From assembly GCA_000720535.1 (NCBI GenBank), contig JOAZ01000024.1, forward strand, positions 1 through 64,000: 64,000 nucleotides of DNA, given 5' to 3'. The stretch is from Streptomyces halstedii (lineage in GTDB: Bacteria > Actinomycetota > Actinomycetes > Streptomycetales > Streptomycetaceae). How positions within the stretch are numbered: the stretch's first letter is position 1; every line of letters starts with the position of its first letter. Position numbers and translations under genes: made by a program. This document shows positions 52,978-60,810 of this stretch, piece after piece. The notes under the pieces are model-generated. The model searched no databases, was not told the DNA's origin, and was given only the letters and a program-made list of their open reading frames with translations.

Positions 52978-53136
52978 CGGCCTGACTTTACTCCCCCGGC
53001 AGCCCCTCGCACATGCCACGGTGGTATGAATTCACGGGTTCGAGCCGCATTGCGGGGAAAGGAATCCCCGCGTGGTTGGCCCGGCCGGGTGACGGCGAAT
53101 AGGCGGGCCGGGCGGGAACCGCGGCCGGTTCGCCTC

Positions 53137-53844
53137 TCACTCGACGGGGCCGTGCGCGGTGCCTTTCGCCCCCTTCAGCAAGTCGCCCGTCCGCTCGTGG
53201 CTGTCACCGGCGATGTCCGTCACCCGCACCCGCAGGTAGAACGCCTCCACGCGTTCCACGAACCTCTGGGAGAACGCCCCCACCAGCACGGTCTCGTAGC
53301 TTCCGGTGGCGACCAGCGGGAAACCCGGGCCGAGTTCGGGCATCTGGAAGTCCTCGGCGACCACCAGGCCCGCTCCGGTCAGTTCGCGCACGGCGGCCGG
53401 GACGTCGATCCAGGCGGAATCGGCCCGGCCGGCTCCCGCGAGGACCACCCGGCAGTCGCAGGACTCGACGGCCGCGATGTGCTGACCGCCGTTCAGTATG
53501 CCCACCCGCCAGGCCGGTACGCCCCCTCTGAGGTGCCCCTTCTCCCATGCCGCCCGCCAGCCCAGGTAGGGCCGCACGGTACGGGCGTACTGCGCGCGGG
53601 CCAGGACCGCTCCGACCGCGACCGCCAGCAGACTGCCCAGCGCCTCCGGGTCGAGCACCTGGAGCCGCCACGGCCACTGCGCCCGGGTGTCCGGGGCGAT
53701 GTTGGCACGGACGGCTTCCCAGAGCAGGACGAGGACCAGCAGTCCGAGCATCACCAGCGGCGCGGTGAACAGCAGCGGGCTCCTGCGGATCCTGCGCTGG
53801 GCGAACGTCAGCGGCTCCGCACCGCCCGGACCTGCGTCGACCAC
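53137..53844 (-). CDS. Hypothetical two-helix membrane protein upstream of fxsA
   Basis: A 235-residue protein. Two membrane helices lie near the N-terminus (about residues 20-42 and 61-78). A C-terminal domain of about 140 residues follows, with predicted strands and the segments AWRVGILNGGQHIAAVESCD, PAAVRELTGAGLVVAEDFQM and ETVLVGAFSQRFVERVEAFY. GTG 53844 follows GGGGAGGAC. It points toward fxsA with a 228-bp gap and is divergent from the DUF4231 gene. I do not recognise the family. The 2TM layout suggests a membrane sensor or effector of the neighbouring conflict genes, which is inference. Confidence 0.65.
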   Translation of the reverse strand: MVDAGPGGAEPLTFAQRRIRRSPLLFTAPLVMLGLLVLVLLWEAVRANIAPDTRAQWPWRLQVLDPEALGSLLAVAVGAVLARAQYARTVRPYLGWRAAWEKGHLRGGVPAWRVGILNGGQHIAAVESCDCRVVLAGAGRADSAWIDVPAAVRELTGAGLVVAEDFQMPELGPGFPLVATGSYETVLVGAFSQRFVERVEAFYLRVRVTDIAGDSHERTGDLLKGAKGTAHGPVE

Positions 53845-54162
53845 GCGTCCTCCCCCCGTCGTGAGGGTGCGCCGCCGCGACCGTCTCCGGCACAACTCGC
53901 CCTCGTTACAACACAGTTGTGCGACTCTGCCACAGCTGTCGGCGTCGCGCGAGTGCTTCCGGGGGCCGGATCCGTGGGGGCGGGCCCGAGGCGCCATTGC
54001 CGCCGCCGGGACGGCGCCTCTACTCTCGTGGGTCCGGCAGGTCTCTCCCGCGCCCCTTCCTGTCCCGGGCGCCGCGCGCCCGGGAGACGGCACCGCGGGG
54101 CCATGGCCGACCGCGCGGCGGACCGGCGAGGCGCGCCCGCCACAACTTCAAACGGGGTGAAC
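53845..54162. promoter_or_regulatory. Divergent promoter region with inverted repeats
   Basis: This 318-bp gap separates the membrane-protein gene and the DUF4231 gene. ACAACACAGTTGT (53907-53919) is an inverted repeat, and ACAGCTGT (53931-53938) is a perfect 8-bp palindrome flanked by GCC/CGGC. The AT-rich part between them is the likely control region. No gene is supported. Confidence 0.45.
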
Positions 54163-55092
54163 ATGACGGCGATTCCCGGGCCGCTGCGGTCCATGGTGTT
54201 CCGGAACGACGACCTGCCCACACTCTTCCACCACACCGACGCCGTGGCCGTCGCCAGGCAGCGGGAGGCGGTCAACACCACCCGCTGCCAGCTGGCGCTG
54301 CTCGTCCTGGGTACCGTGCCCGCCGCCCTGCCCTGGCACGTCCGGGTCGGTGACTCGGTGCGGCTCCTGGACTGCGTGGCGGTGGCGGCGTATCTGGGTG
54401 TCCTGATCACGACGTACGCCGCGGCCCGCCGCAAAGCGAAGTCGCATTGGCAACTCAACCGCTCCGCCGCCGAGTTCATCAAGTCCAACTGCTGGCGGTA
54501 CGCGGTGCACGGCTCCCCCTTCGACACCGGCACCCTCCACCCGGAGGCGGTGTTCGCCAACCGTCTCGAAGAGGGGTTGCAGGAGTTGCGGAAGGTGGGG
54601 TGGCGCGACCCCCGGGAGGAGATGGACGACGAGGGCGGCGGGCTCATCACCGCGTCCATGCGGGAGTTACGGGACAAGGCGTTCACCGTACGCAAGGAGA
54701 CGTACATCCGGGACCGGCTCATCGAGCAGAGGCGCTGGTACCGCAGGCGGCAGCAGGTGTCGCGGAAGGGGGCGCAGGTCTGGTCGGGCACCGTCGCCGC
54801 GCTGACCCTGCCGGCGCTGGTGCTCGCCGTGCTCCAGAGCCTCGGCACGGCCGGTTCCTTCGCGCTGACCGGGTCGCTGTCCGCGGCCGCCGCGGCCTGC
54901 CTCGCCTGGAACGAGACGCGCCGCCACCACCCGCTGGTGTCGGCGCACTCGCTGGTGGAGGAGGACCTGGAGAACATGCAGGCCGCGATGGAGACCACGC
55001 TGACCGAGCGGCAGTGGGCCGCCGCGGTCTTCGAGACCGAGCGCATCGTCAGTCCCGAGCACACGGACTGGCTGGCCCGGCACCGGATATGA
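54163..55092 (+). CDS. DUF4231 (SLATT-like) membrane protein with a TTA codon
   Basis: A 309-residue protein with four hydrophobic helices in two pairs: about residues 44-60 and 72-88, and about 208-225 and 232-248. The C-terminal pair lies in the DUF4231 domain, related to SLATT 2TM effectors that are predicted to open membranes in conflict systems. A charged helical segment with many Arg and Glu residues links the pairs. Codon 169 is TTA (54667-54669), so bldA controls its translation. It is convergent with the SLOG gene, 48 bp apart. No enzymatic motif is seen. Confidence 0.82.
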   Translation: MTAIPGPLRSMVFRNDDLPTLFHHTDAVAVARQREAVNTTRCQLALLVLGTVPAALPWHVRVGDSVRLLDCVAVAAYLGVLITTYAAARRKAKSHWQLNRSAAEFIKSNCWRYAVHGSPFDTGTLHPEAVFANRLEEGLQELRKVGWRDPREEMDDEGGGLITASMRELRDKAFTVRKETYIRDRLIEQRRWYRRRQQVSRKGAQVWSGTVAALTLPALVLAVLQSLGTAGSFALTGSLSAAAAACLAWNETRRHHPLVSAHSLVEEDLENMQAAMETTLTERQWAAAVFETERIVSPEHTDWLARHRI

Positions 55093-55140
55093 CCACCGAC
55101 GGGCCCAACCAGCGTGCTCAGAAAGGCATATGACAGCCTG

Positions 55141-55620
55141 TCAGTTCCGCGTCACACCGTCACGCCAGATGACCGTGACCGGGCGCCCCAGCGTCCTGGC
55201 GTACGTCACGATGTCCCCGGTGCCGCCCAGGCCCCGGGCGGGCAGGCCGTCCCAGACCGCCAGGAGCCGGTCGCAGTGGTCGGCGATGTACGTCCCTGCG
55301 GCGTAGTAGGCCTCGTCGGTGGAGTGCGGGAAGTCCAGGCGGACCTCACGGACCGCGCGGGCCTTCAGCTTCCGGTAGCGGGCGAGATCCGCCTCGTCGT
55401 CGAAGCCGTCCTCGTAGTCACCGCTGGGGATCACCGCGGTCAGCTCCGCCCCGTGGGCCAGGGCGAGGTCGGCGAAGAGCTGGTCCGCGCCGACGGCCAG
55501 GCTGGAGAGCGCCTCCAGGGAGCCTTCGAGCCCGCGCAGCGCGCTCCGTATCCCCTCCAGCACATGGGCGCGCGCCTCCTCGGGGATGGAACGGTGACCG
55601 GTCACTCCGATGCGTTTCAC
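55141..55620 (-). CDS. SLOG-fold nucleotide-binding protein
   Basis: A 159-residue protein. KRIGVTGHRSIPEEARAHVL at the start, SSLAVGADQLFADLALAHGA in the middle (the glycine-rich nucleotide loop), AVIPSGDYEDGF and the ending GGTGDIVTYARTLGRPVTVI match the SLOG/LOG superfamily of Rossmann-like proteins. SLOG proteins bind or process nucleotide-derived signals and are often linked to SLATT membrane effectors in predicted immune systems. Here the partner is probably the DUF4231 gene that faces it. Length fits single-domain members. Confidence 0.85.
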   Translation of the reverse strand: MKRIGVTGHRSIPEEARAHVLEGIRSALRGLEGSLEALSSLAVGADQLFADLALAHGAELTAVIPSGDYEDGFDDEADLARYRKLKARAVREVRLDFPHSTDEAYYAAGTYIADHCDRLLAVWDGLPARGLGGTGDIVTYARTLGRPVTVIWRDGVTRN

Positions 55621-55749
55621 GGATCTGGAACCCCCTGGGTGTCTGCCGGGGGCCCGGGTGAACTCCCCCGGACAGGCACGGTGTCCGCCCCCGGCCTACC
55701 TCTGCGACCGACCGTCCCCACATCCTCTCAAAAGCCGCGGGCCGAGCGG

Positions 55750-55778
55750 GAGCCCCCACCGGGGACCGGCGGGGGCTC
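55750..55778 (-). terminator. Relic terminator after the streptogrisin fragment
   Basis: GAGCCCCC (55750-55757) and GGGGGCTC (55771-55778) enclose an inner CCGG/CCGG stem, giving an interrupted hairpin. It lies 27 bp beyond the stop of the protease relic and probably belonged to the intact gene. Confidence 0.7.
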
Positions 55779-55804
55779 GCGGGAGTGCGGTGGTGCTCGA
55801 CGGG

Positions 55805-55945
55805 TCAGTACAGGGCGACGCCGTACGCGCTCAGCGCCTCCGTCACGGGCTGGAGGAAGGTGGTGCCGCCCGAGGAGCGGTCGCCGCTGCCGCCCGGGGT
55901 GAGCCCCACGGGCCGGGAGCCCGAGCCAGCGGGTCGCCGGGGTCC
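55805..55945 (-). pseudogene. Streptogrisin protease remnant (C-terminal end)
   Basis: The minus strand encodes [20 protein letters not shown] followed by [13 protein letters not shown] and a stop. This matches the end of streptogrisins A, B and D, including [10 protein letters not shown] and [18 protein letters not shown]. The disulfide cysteine has become arginine. Upstream, PGD survives, but the catalytic Ser-Gly-Gly is lost and the frame is shifted or partly deleted. The rest of the gene is gone, replaced by the DUF1684 gene 16 bp away. Confidence 0.85.
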
Positions 55946-55960
55946 CCGCGCCGGGCCTGA

Positions 55961-56767
55961 TCAGGCGTCGACGCGGTTGCGCTCCCCCGCCGGGACCGCG
56001 GCCGGCAGGGTGTTGCCCGGCGGGGGGAAGGGGCAGATGAAGTGGTCGGCGAAGGCGCAGGGCGGCAGCAGCGCCCGGTTGAAGTCGACCACCACCCGGC
56101 CGTCGGCGTCCGGGGCGGCCGGGCGCAGGAAGCGGAAACGGTAGCTGCTCCTGCCGCTGGTGGCGTCCGCGAAGACCGCCCAGAGGGAGCCGTCGGGCTC
56201 CACCGCCACCTGGAGCGTGTGCGCGGCGCCGTCCAGGGTGAAGGCGATCTCGCCGCCGAGTCCGAGCCCCCGTTCGCGCCCGTCGGCGTTCTCGACGCGG
56301 ACGCTCCGGTCGCCGTCGTACGGGCGGAAGACGCCGTCCAGGGACCAGCGCGGGTCGTACGGGGTGGCGTCGATGGTCCGGAAGGCGTGCCGGGCGGGTG
56401 AGGCCGGGTCGAAGTCCCGTACCGCCCAGAGACCTTCACGGCGCAGGACGACCAGCCGCCGGTCGCCCCGCGCCGCCCGCGAGGCGTCGATCGGGCCCCG
56501 GTCGGCGGCCAGCCGCGCCTCCCCGGAGAACGGCTCGCCGTCGAGGGTCAGCCCGTCCTCGGGGGCGGCGGTGAGCACCACGGCGTCGCCGTCCTCCCGC
56601 CACCGTCCGGGGACGTCCGGGATCCGGCCGTCCGGGTGGTCGAGGAGCCAGTGGGTGCCGGTGAGGGAGAGGGGTCCGTGCGGTGCCGCCACCGCGACGA
56701 CGCGTGCCTCGTGCCAGCGCCTCCATGCGGCGGGGCCCCGGCCGTCGTGTTCTGCGTCCGTGCTCAT
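55961..56767 (-). CDS. DUF1684 family protein
   Basis: A 268-residue protein. Family segments are visible: DGRIPDVPGRWREDGDAVVL, RHAFRTIDATPYDPRWSLDG, and the end VVDFNRALLPPCAFADHFIC followed by PFPPPGN. The fold is predicted to be beta-rich and cytosolic. The family's function is unknown; members often sit beside flavin-dependent monooxygenases, as here. It is 4 bp from the LLM monooxygenase gene ending at 56772, so the three genes form an operon. Confidence 0.88.
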   Translation of the reverse strand: MSTDAEHDGRGPAAWRRWHEARVVAVAAPHGPLSLTGTHWLLDHPDGRIPDVPGRWREDGDAVVLTAAPEDGLTLDGEPFSGEARLAADRGPIDASRAARGDRRLVVLRREGLWAVRDFDPASPARHAFRTIDATPYDPRWSLDGVFRPYDGDRSVRVENADGRERGLGLGGEIAFTLDGAAHTLQVAVEPDGSLWAVFADATSGRSSYRFRFLRPAAPDADGRVVVDFNRALLPPCAFADHFICPFPPPGNTLPAAVPAGERNRVDA

Positions 56768-56771
56768 GCGG

Positions 56772-58064
56772 TCAACCCTTCCACACCGGCTCCGCGTGGC
56801 CGAGGTGCGACCTCAACGTGGTTCCGGTGTACGCGGAGCGGAAGGACCCGCGTTCCTGGAGGAGGGGCACGACCCGGTCGACGAAGTCGTCGAGGCCGCC
56901 CGGGGTGAGGTGGGGTACGAGGACGAAGCCGTCGGCCGCTTCGGCGGTGACGAAGGTTTCCAGCGCGGTGGCGACCGTCTCCGGGGAGCCGACGAGGGAC
57001 TGCCGGGTGGTGGCCTCGACGACCGTCCGGCGGACGGCGAGCCCCGTGGCCTCGGACGACGCCCGCCGGGTGTCCGCCGCCCTCAGCGGGTCGGCGGTCC
57101 TGGCCCTGCCCCGCACCAGGTCCGGTTCCGGGCCGGGGCCGACGCCGGGCGGGGGCCCCTCGGGATCGTACGGGGAGAGGTCGCGGCCCCGGACCTGTTC
57201 CGGGGCCGGCAGGGCGTTCCGCGGGGAGACCTGGAGGCGGCGGAGCGCGGCGGCGTTCTCCTGGGCCTCCGCGTCCGTGTCACCGAGGACGACGGTGACC
57301 CCCGCCATGACCGTCAGGTCGTCGGGCCGCCTGCCGTAGGCGGCCAGCCGCGCCTTGACGTCGGCGTAGAGGGCCTGGCCGTCCTCCAGGGTGCGGTGCC
57401 GGGTGAGGACGACGTCGGCGGCCGAGGCGGCGAACTCCCGTCCCTCGTCGGAGTCACCGGAGTGGAGGACGACCGGGTGCCCCTGCGGGGAGCGGGGGAC
57501 GGTGAACTCCCCGGAGATGTCGAAGTGCTGCCCGGTGTGCGCGAAGGGGCGCGGGGTCCCCTCGGGTGTCCAGGAGTCCCACAGTTCCCTGGCGGTGGCG
57601 ACGAACTCGGCGGCCCGCGTGTACCGTTCGGCGCGGTCCAGGTGGCCGCCGCGGCGGACGTCCTCCCCGGTGGGGGCGTCGGGGGAGGTCACCACGTGCC
57701 AGGCGGCGCGCCCGCCGCTGAGGTGGTCGAGCGTGGCGAGGCGGCGGGCGAGTTCATAGGGCTCGTTGTCCGTGGCGTCGACCGTCGCGGCGAGGCCGAG
57801 CCGGTCGGTGACGGCGGCCAGGGCACCCAGCAGGGTGAGGGGTTCGGGGCGGCCGGCCACGCCCAGGTCGTGGGTCCGGCCGTGGTGTTCGCGCGGGCGC
57901 GGCCCTTCCCCCGCCAGGAAGAGGAAGTCGAACTTCCCGCGTTCGGCGGTCCGGGCGAGGTGTGCGAAGGAGGAGAAGTCGATCTGGCCGCCGGAGCGGT
58001 GGCCGCCCCGCACGGTGGTGCTGTCGGCGCCCGGGAAGCGGACGGCGAGGCGCATCTGCTTCAT
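56772..58064 (-). CDS. LLM-class flavin-dependent monooxygenase (NtaA/SnaA/DszA type)
   Basis: A 430-residue FMNH2-dependent monooxygenase. It starts MKQMRLAVRFPGAD and has the substrate-pocket pattern HRSGGQIDFSSFAHLARTAE, the loop EPYELARRLATLDHLSGGRA and AWHVVTSPDAPTGEDV, all usual in the NtaA/SnaA/SoxA/DszA subfamily. It needs reduced FMN from a separate reductase, which is not in the window. Such enzymes open C-S or C-N bonds of sulfonates or chelators. It overlaps the second LLM gene by ATGA at 58061-58064. Confidence 0.9.
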   Translation of the reverse strand: MKQMRLAVRFPGADSTTVRGGHRSGGQIDFSSFAHLARTAERGKFDFLFLAGEGPRPREHHGRTHDLGVAGRPEPLTLLGALAAVTDRLGLAATVDATDNEPYELARRLATLDHLSGGRAAWHVVTSPDAPTGEDVRRGGHLDRAERYTRAAEFVATARELWDSWTPEGTPRPFAHTGQHFDISGEFTVPRSPQGHPVVLHSGDSDEGREFAASAADVVLTRHRTLEDGQALYADVKARLAAYGRRPDDLTVMAGVTVVLGDTDAEAQENAAALRRLQVSPRNALPAPEQVRGRDLSPYDPEGPPPGVGPGPEPDLVRGRARTADPLRAADTRRASSEATGLAVRRTVVEATTRQSLVGSPETVATALETFVTAEAADGFVLVPHLTPGGLDDFVDRVVPLLQERGSFRSAYTGTTLRSHLGHAEPVWKG

Positions 58065-59161
58065 GAGGCGGCCCCCGCCCCGCGTGGCGCGTACCGGTTG
58101 GCCGGGCGGGCCAGTCCGAGGTGCTCGCGGAGTGTGCCGCCGGGATAGAAGGTGCGGAAGAGGCCGCGGTGCTGGAGGAGTGCCACGGTGCCGTTGACGA
58201 TCCTTTCGAGGTCGCGTCCGGGGGTGAGGGGGGTGAGGTGGAAGCCGTCGACCGCCCCGGCCCGGTACCAGTGGGTGACGAGTTCGGCGAGGTCGACGGG
58301 GCCGCCGCGGAAGTAGGTGCCGTGCCCGGCGAGTGGCGGGCCGCTCTCCGGCCCCGGTCCGGGTGCGGTCTCGGCGTCCCCGAGGTCGACGGTGAGCGCG
58401 ACCAGGACCCGCAGCCCGTCGGGGTCCCGCCCGTGGGCGCCGGCCGCCCGGCGCAGCTCGTCGCGGAGGGCCGCCGCCCGCTCGGGCGAGGAGGCGCGTA
58501 CGTACACGACGTCGGCGTGCCGGGCGGCGGCCCGCGCGGCCGGGCCGGTGGTGGCGTCGAAGACGGTGACGGGTCTGCCCTGCGGGGGCCGGGGCACACG
58601 GGCGGGGCCCTTGACGGAGAAGGTGGTGCCCTTGACGGAGAAGGTGGTGCCCTCGAAGTCGACGGGGTGCGGTGCGTCGCGGCCGGTGGAGGGGTCGCGG
58701 CCGGTGGAGGGGCCGCGGATCCCCGCGCCGTCCTCCCAGCCGTCCCAGAGCCGGGCGGACACGTCCGCGGTCTCGCCGGCCTCCTGCCAGAGCGCGGGGG
58801 CGGGCGCGGCGGGCCGTCGGCCGAACAGCCGGGCCTCCGCCTCGGTGGTGGACACGTCGGCGTGCCAGCCGGCCCGGCCCCGGCTCATCCAGTCGAGAGT
58901 GGCGACGGCGGACGAGACGTGGAACGGCTCGGTGTGCGTGGTGGTGACGGTCGGCACGAGGCCGATCCGGGTGGTCTCGGGGGCGACCCGGGCGAGCACG
59001 GCCATGGCGTCGGGGCCGGGCCGGGCGAAGGAGTCCCTGAAGGTGACGAAGTCCAGCGTGCCCCGCTCGGCGAGCCGGGCGAGCGCGATGTGGGAGGCGG
59101 CGTCGTAGCGGGGCGGGCCGCCGATCTCGGCGGCCAGATGGAGGGACCTGGTCGTGGGCAT
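58061..59161 (-). CDS. LLM-class flavin-dependent oxidoreductase with internal tandem duplications
   Basis: A 366-residue protein of the same superfamily as the next gene. HIALARLAERGTLDFVTFRD, the FHVSSAVATLDWMSRGRAGW block and VSTTEAEARLFGR are seen. The region near residues 150-185 contains two perfect in-frame tandem duplications: GTTFSVK twice (58608-58649) and PSTGRD twice (58676-58711). These lie in a surface loop of the TIM barrel and should be tolerated. ATG 59161 was chosen (MPTTRSLHL). First gene of the operon with the other LLM and DUF1684 genes. Confidence 0.88.
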   Translation of the reverse strand: MPTTRSLHLAAEIGGPPRYDAASHIALARLAERGTLDFVTFRDSFARPGPDAMAVLARVAPETTRIGLVPTVTTTHTEPFHVSSAVATLDWMSRGRAGWHADVSTTEAEARLFGRRPAAPAPALWQEAGETADVSARLWDGWEDGAGIRGPSTGRDPSTGRDAPHPVDFEGTTFSVKGTTFSVKGPARVPRPPQGRPVTVFDATTGPAARAAARHADVVYVRASSPERAAALRDELRRAAGAHGRDPDGLRVLVALTVDLGDAETAPGPGPESGPPLAGHGTYFRGGPVDLAELVTHWYRAGAVDGFHLTPLTPGRDLERIVNGTVALLQHRGLFRTFYPGGTLREHLGLARPANRYAPRGAGAAS

Positions 59162-59355
59162 GCGAGGGCTCCGTGGATGCAGAGATCGGACACGGGACGC
59201 GCCTGCGCGTGGAACACGACGTGGACCGGGCCCCTCAGCGCCGGTCCGTTCCTGAGAAAACCGCTGACCGGGGCCCGTTGTCAAGCATGTCCATACTGTG
59301 AGCGGGCCGTCCCGGCATGGTTGACGTGCCGTCCGATGCCTGTTCCACTGAGGCC

Positions 59356-59427
59356 ATGTACGCGCAGCAGTGGCTGGTCACCCGATCGCACATCGACTTC
59401 GGTCGCGTGTGGTCCTGTTCCTGTTGA
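59356..59427 (+). CDS. Orphan sulfur-type leader peptide
   Basis: The 23-codon frame MYAQQWLVTRSHIDFGRVWS followed by CSC and a stop matches the actinobacterial putative leader peptide family (SRxHIDLxRVxSxxC). These usually sit directly upstream of sulfur-uptake or cysteine operons and respond to cysteine. Here it lies 195 bp upstream of the LLM operon but on the opposite strand. No gene follows on its own strand before the convergent DUF5685 gene. The operon it once served may be lost or inverted. Confidence 0.75.
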   Translation: MYAQQWLVTRSHIDFGRVWSCSC

Positions 59428-59610
59428 CCTGGCCCCCGCGTCTTCCTGAGCCTGTCCCGCTCGCGCCGCCGCCGGCGCCGGAGCGGCTCCTCCCGCGTGC
59501 CTTCGCGTCCACGACATCTCCGCGCACCGCCCCCCCCTCACGCTCCTCCCCTCGTAGGACCGCTGTTCCCGCCCGTGGCTCCGTGCGCCCATCCGCCGGA
59601 GCTCGCGGGT

Positions 59611-60810
59611 TCAGCAGTCGCACCCGCAGTCGCAGCCTCCGTCGCCGCAGCAGCTACAGCAGTTGCCACAGCAGTCGCACCCTTCGCAGCAGCCCTCGCA
59701 GCAGTCGCTCTTGTGGCAGAGCCCTTCGCGCCGCTGCCCGCTCCAGGGGTCATGGAAGGTACCGGCACAGCACAACTGGCAGGTGCAGGCCAGCCCGGCC
59801 CAGACCAGGCAGCCGGCGATCAGACCGCGGCGGCCACGGGGCGGCTCGGGCGGGAGCGGGGGTCCGGGCGGGCCTCCGGGTCCCGGCGCGTACGGGTTGC
59901 CGGGCGGCGGGCCGAAGCTTCCGGCCGGCCGCTCTTCGGTGCCGTGCGCGCACCCGGTGGAGCCGAACGCCCGGTCCACCGACCGCCGCAGTTCGTGCAC
60001 CAGCAGCACATGGGCCAGCGTGCCGTCGGTGAACTCGGCGTCCGCCAGCGCGAGGCGCACCCCGCGCAGCGCGTCGTCGCAGAGCCGGCGGGCCTCGGCG
60101 AGCGGGGTACCGGTGGCGGTGAGCGGGTTCCAGGCACCCGACGCGGCGTCAGTTCCCTGGTCCTCGACGGCGTCCAGCAGATGCGCGAGCCGTCCGAAGA
60201 GCCGTCCGGCCTCGGCGAGCGGCGCCGCGTTGCCCGGTCTGCCGGCGAGAACGGCGGTGTGCGCGAACGCCGCCGCGGTCGCCGTCTCGGTGGGCTCGGT
60301 GACGGTCAGCAGGCTGCTGCCGGGTCCGGCCAGCGACTCGACGCCGGTCTGCCGGTCGACGGCGTCCACGAGGACCGCGGTGTCGAAGCCCAGCTCGGCG
60401 CCCGTACGCGCTCCGGCCCTGTCCCAGCCGGCGGCGACCCGGCGGGCGGCGGCGGCCACCGGGCGGCGTTTCAACAGCCCGTCCCGGTCCGCCACGTGGT
60501 CGCGTACCTTCGCCGAGGCCAGCACCAGCGAGACGGCGGCCGCGAGCCGGGCGCCCTCGCCCCGGGCGACCGGGGCCGTACGCATCGCGCGCAGCGGGCA
60601 GGGCCCCGCGGTGCGCCTGCGGTCGGCCGTACGCTCGACCTGAGCCTCCGTCAGAACCGAGACGATGAGGCCGTCGTAGTTCGTGACGACCCGGGCGAAC
60701 TGCCCGTGATCGGCGCGGAGCGCGAGGCAGAGCCCGCAGAGGTGGGCCATCCACTCCGTCCTGAGCCCCTCGGACAGCCGGTGGGCGCAGGGCCTCACTA
60801 TTCCGAACAC
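59611..60810 (-). CDS. DUF5685 family protein with a cysteine-rich C-terminal tail
   Basis: A 399-residue protein. The N-terminal part starts MFGIVRPCAHRL and contains WMAHLCGLCLALRADHGQFA, matching DUF5685 proteins of Streptomyces. The body is helical. A proline/glycine-rich linker (about residues 310-335) leads to one short hydrophobic segment and a tail in which more than 20 of about 65 residues are cysteine (CCEGCCEGCDCCGNCCSCCG and GCDCGCDC). Such a tail could bind zinc or copper. The first CxxC-type pair near residue 26 could be another metal site. Function unknown. Confidence 0.82.
   Translation of the reverse strand: MFGIVRPCAHRLSEGLRTEWMAHLCGLCLALRADHGQFARVVTNYDGLIVSVLTEAQVERTADRRRTAGPCPLRAMRTAPVARGEGARLAAAVSLVLASAKVRDHVADRDGLLKRRPVAAAARRVAAGWDRAGARTGAELGFDTAVLVDAVDRQTGVESLAGPGSSLLTVTEPTETATAAAFAHTAVLAGRPGNAAPLAEAGRLFGRLAHLLDAVEDQGTDAASGAWNPLTATGTPLAEARRLCDDALRGVRLALADAEFTDGTLAHVLLVHELRRSVDRAFGSTGCAHGTEERPAGSFGPPPGNPYAPGPGGPPGPPLPPEPPRGRRGLIAGCLVWAGLACTCQLCCAGTFHDPWSGQRREGLCHKSDCCEGCCEGCDCCGNCCSCCGDGGCDCGCDC

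Noticed and set aside
53026-54162. A plus-strand N-terminal extension of the DUF4231 gene
   Set aside because: The long open frame covers the antisense of the 2TM gene and the divergent promoter region. The ATG at 54163 gives a normal DUF4231 protein.
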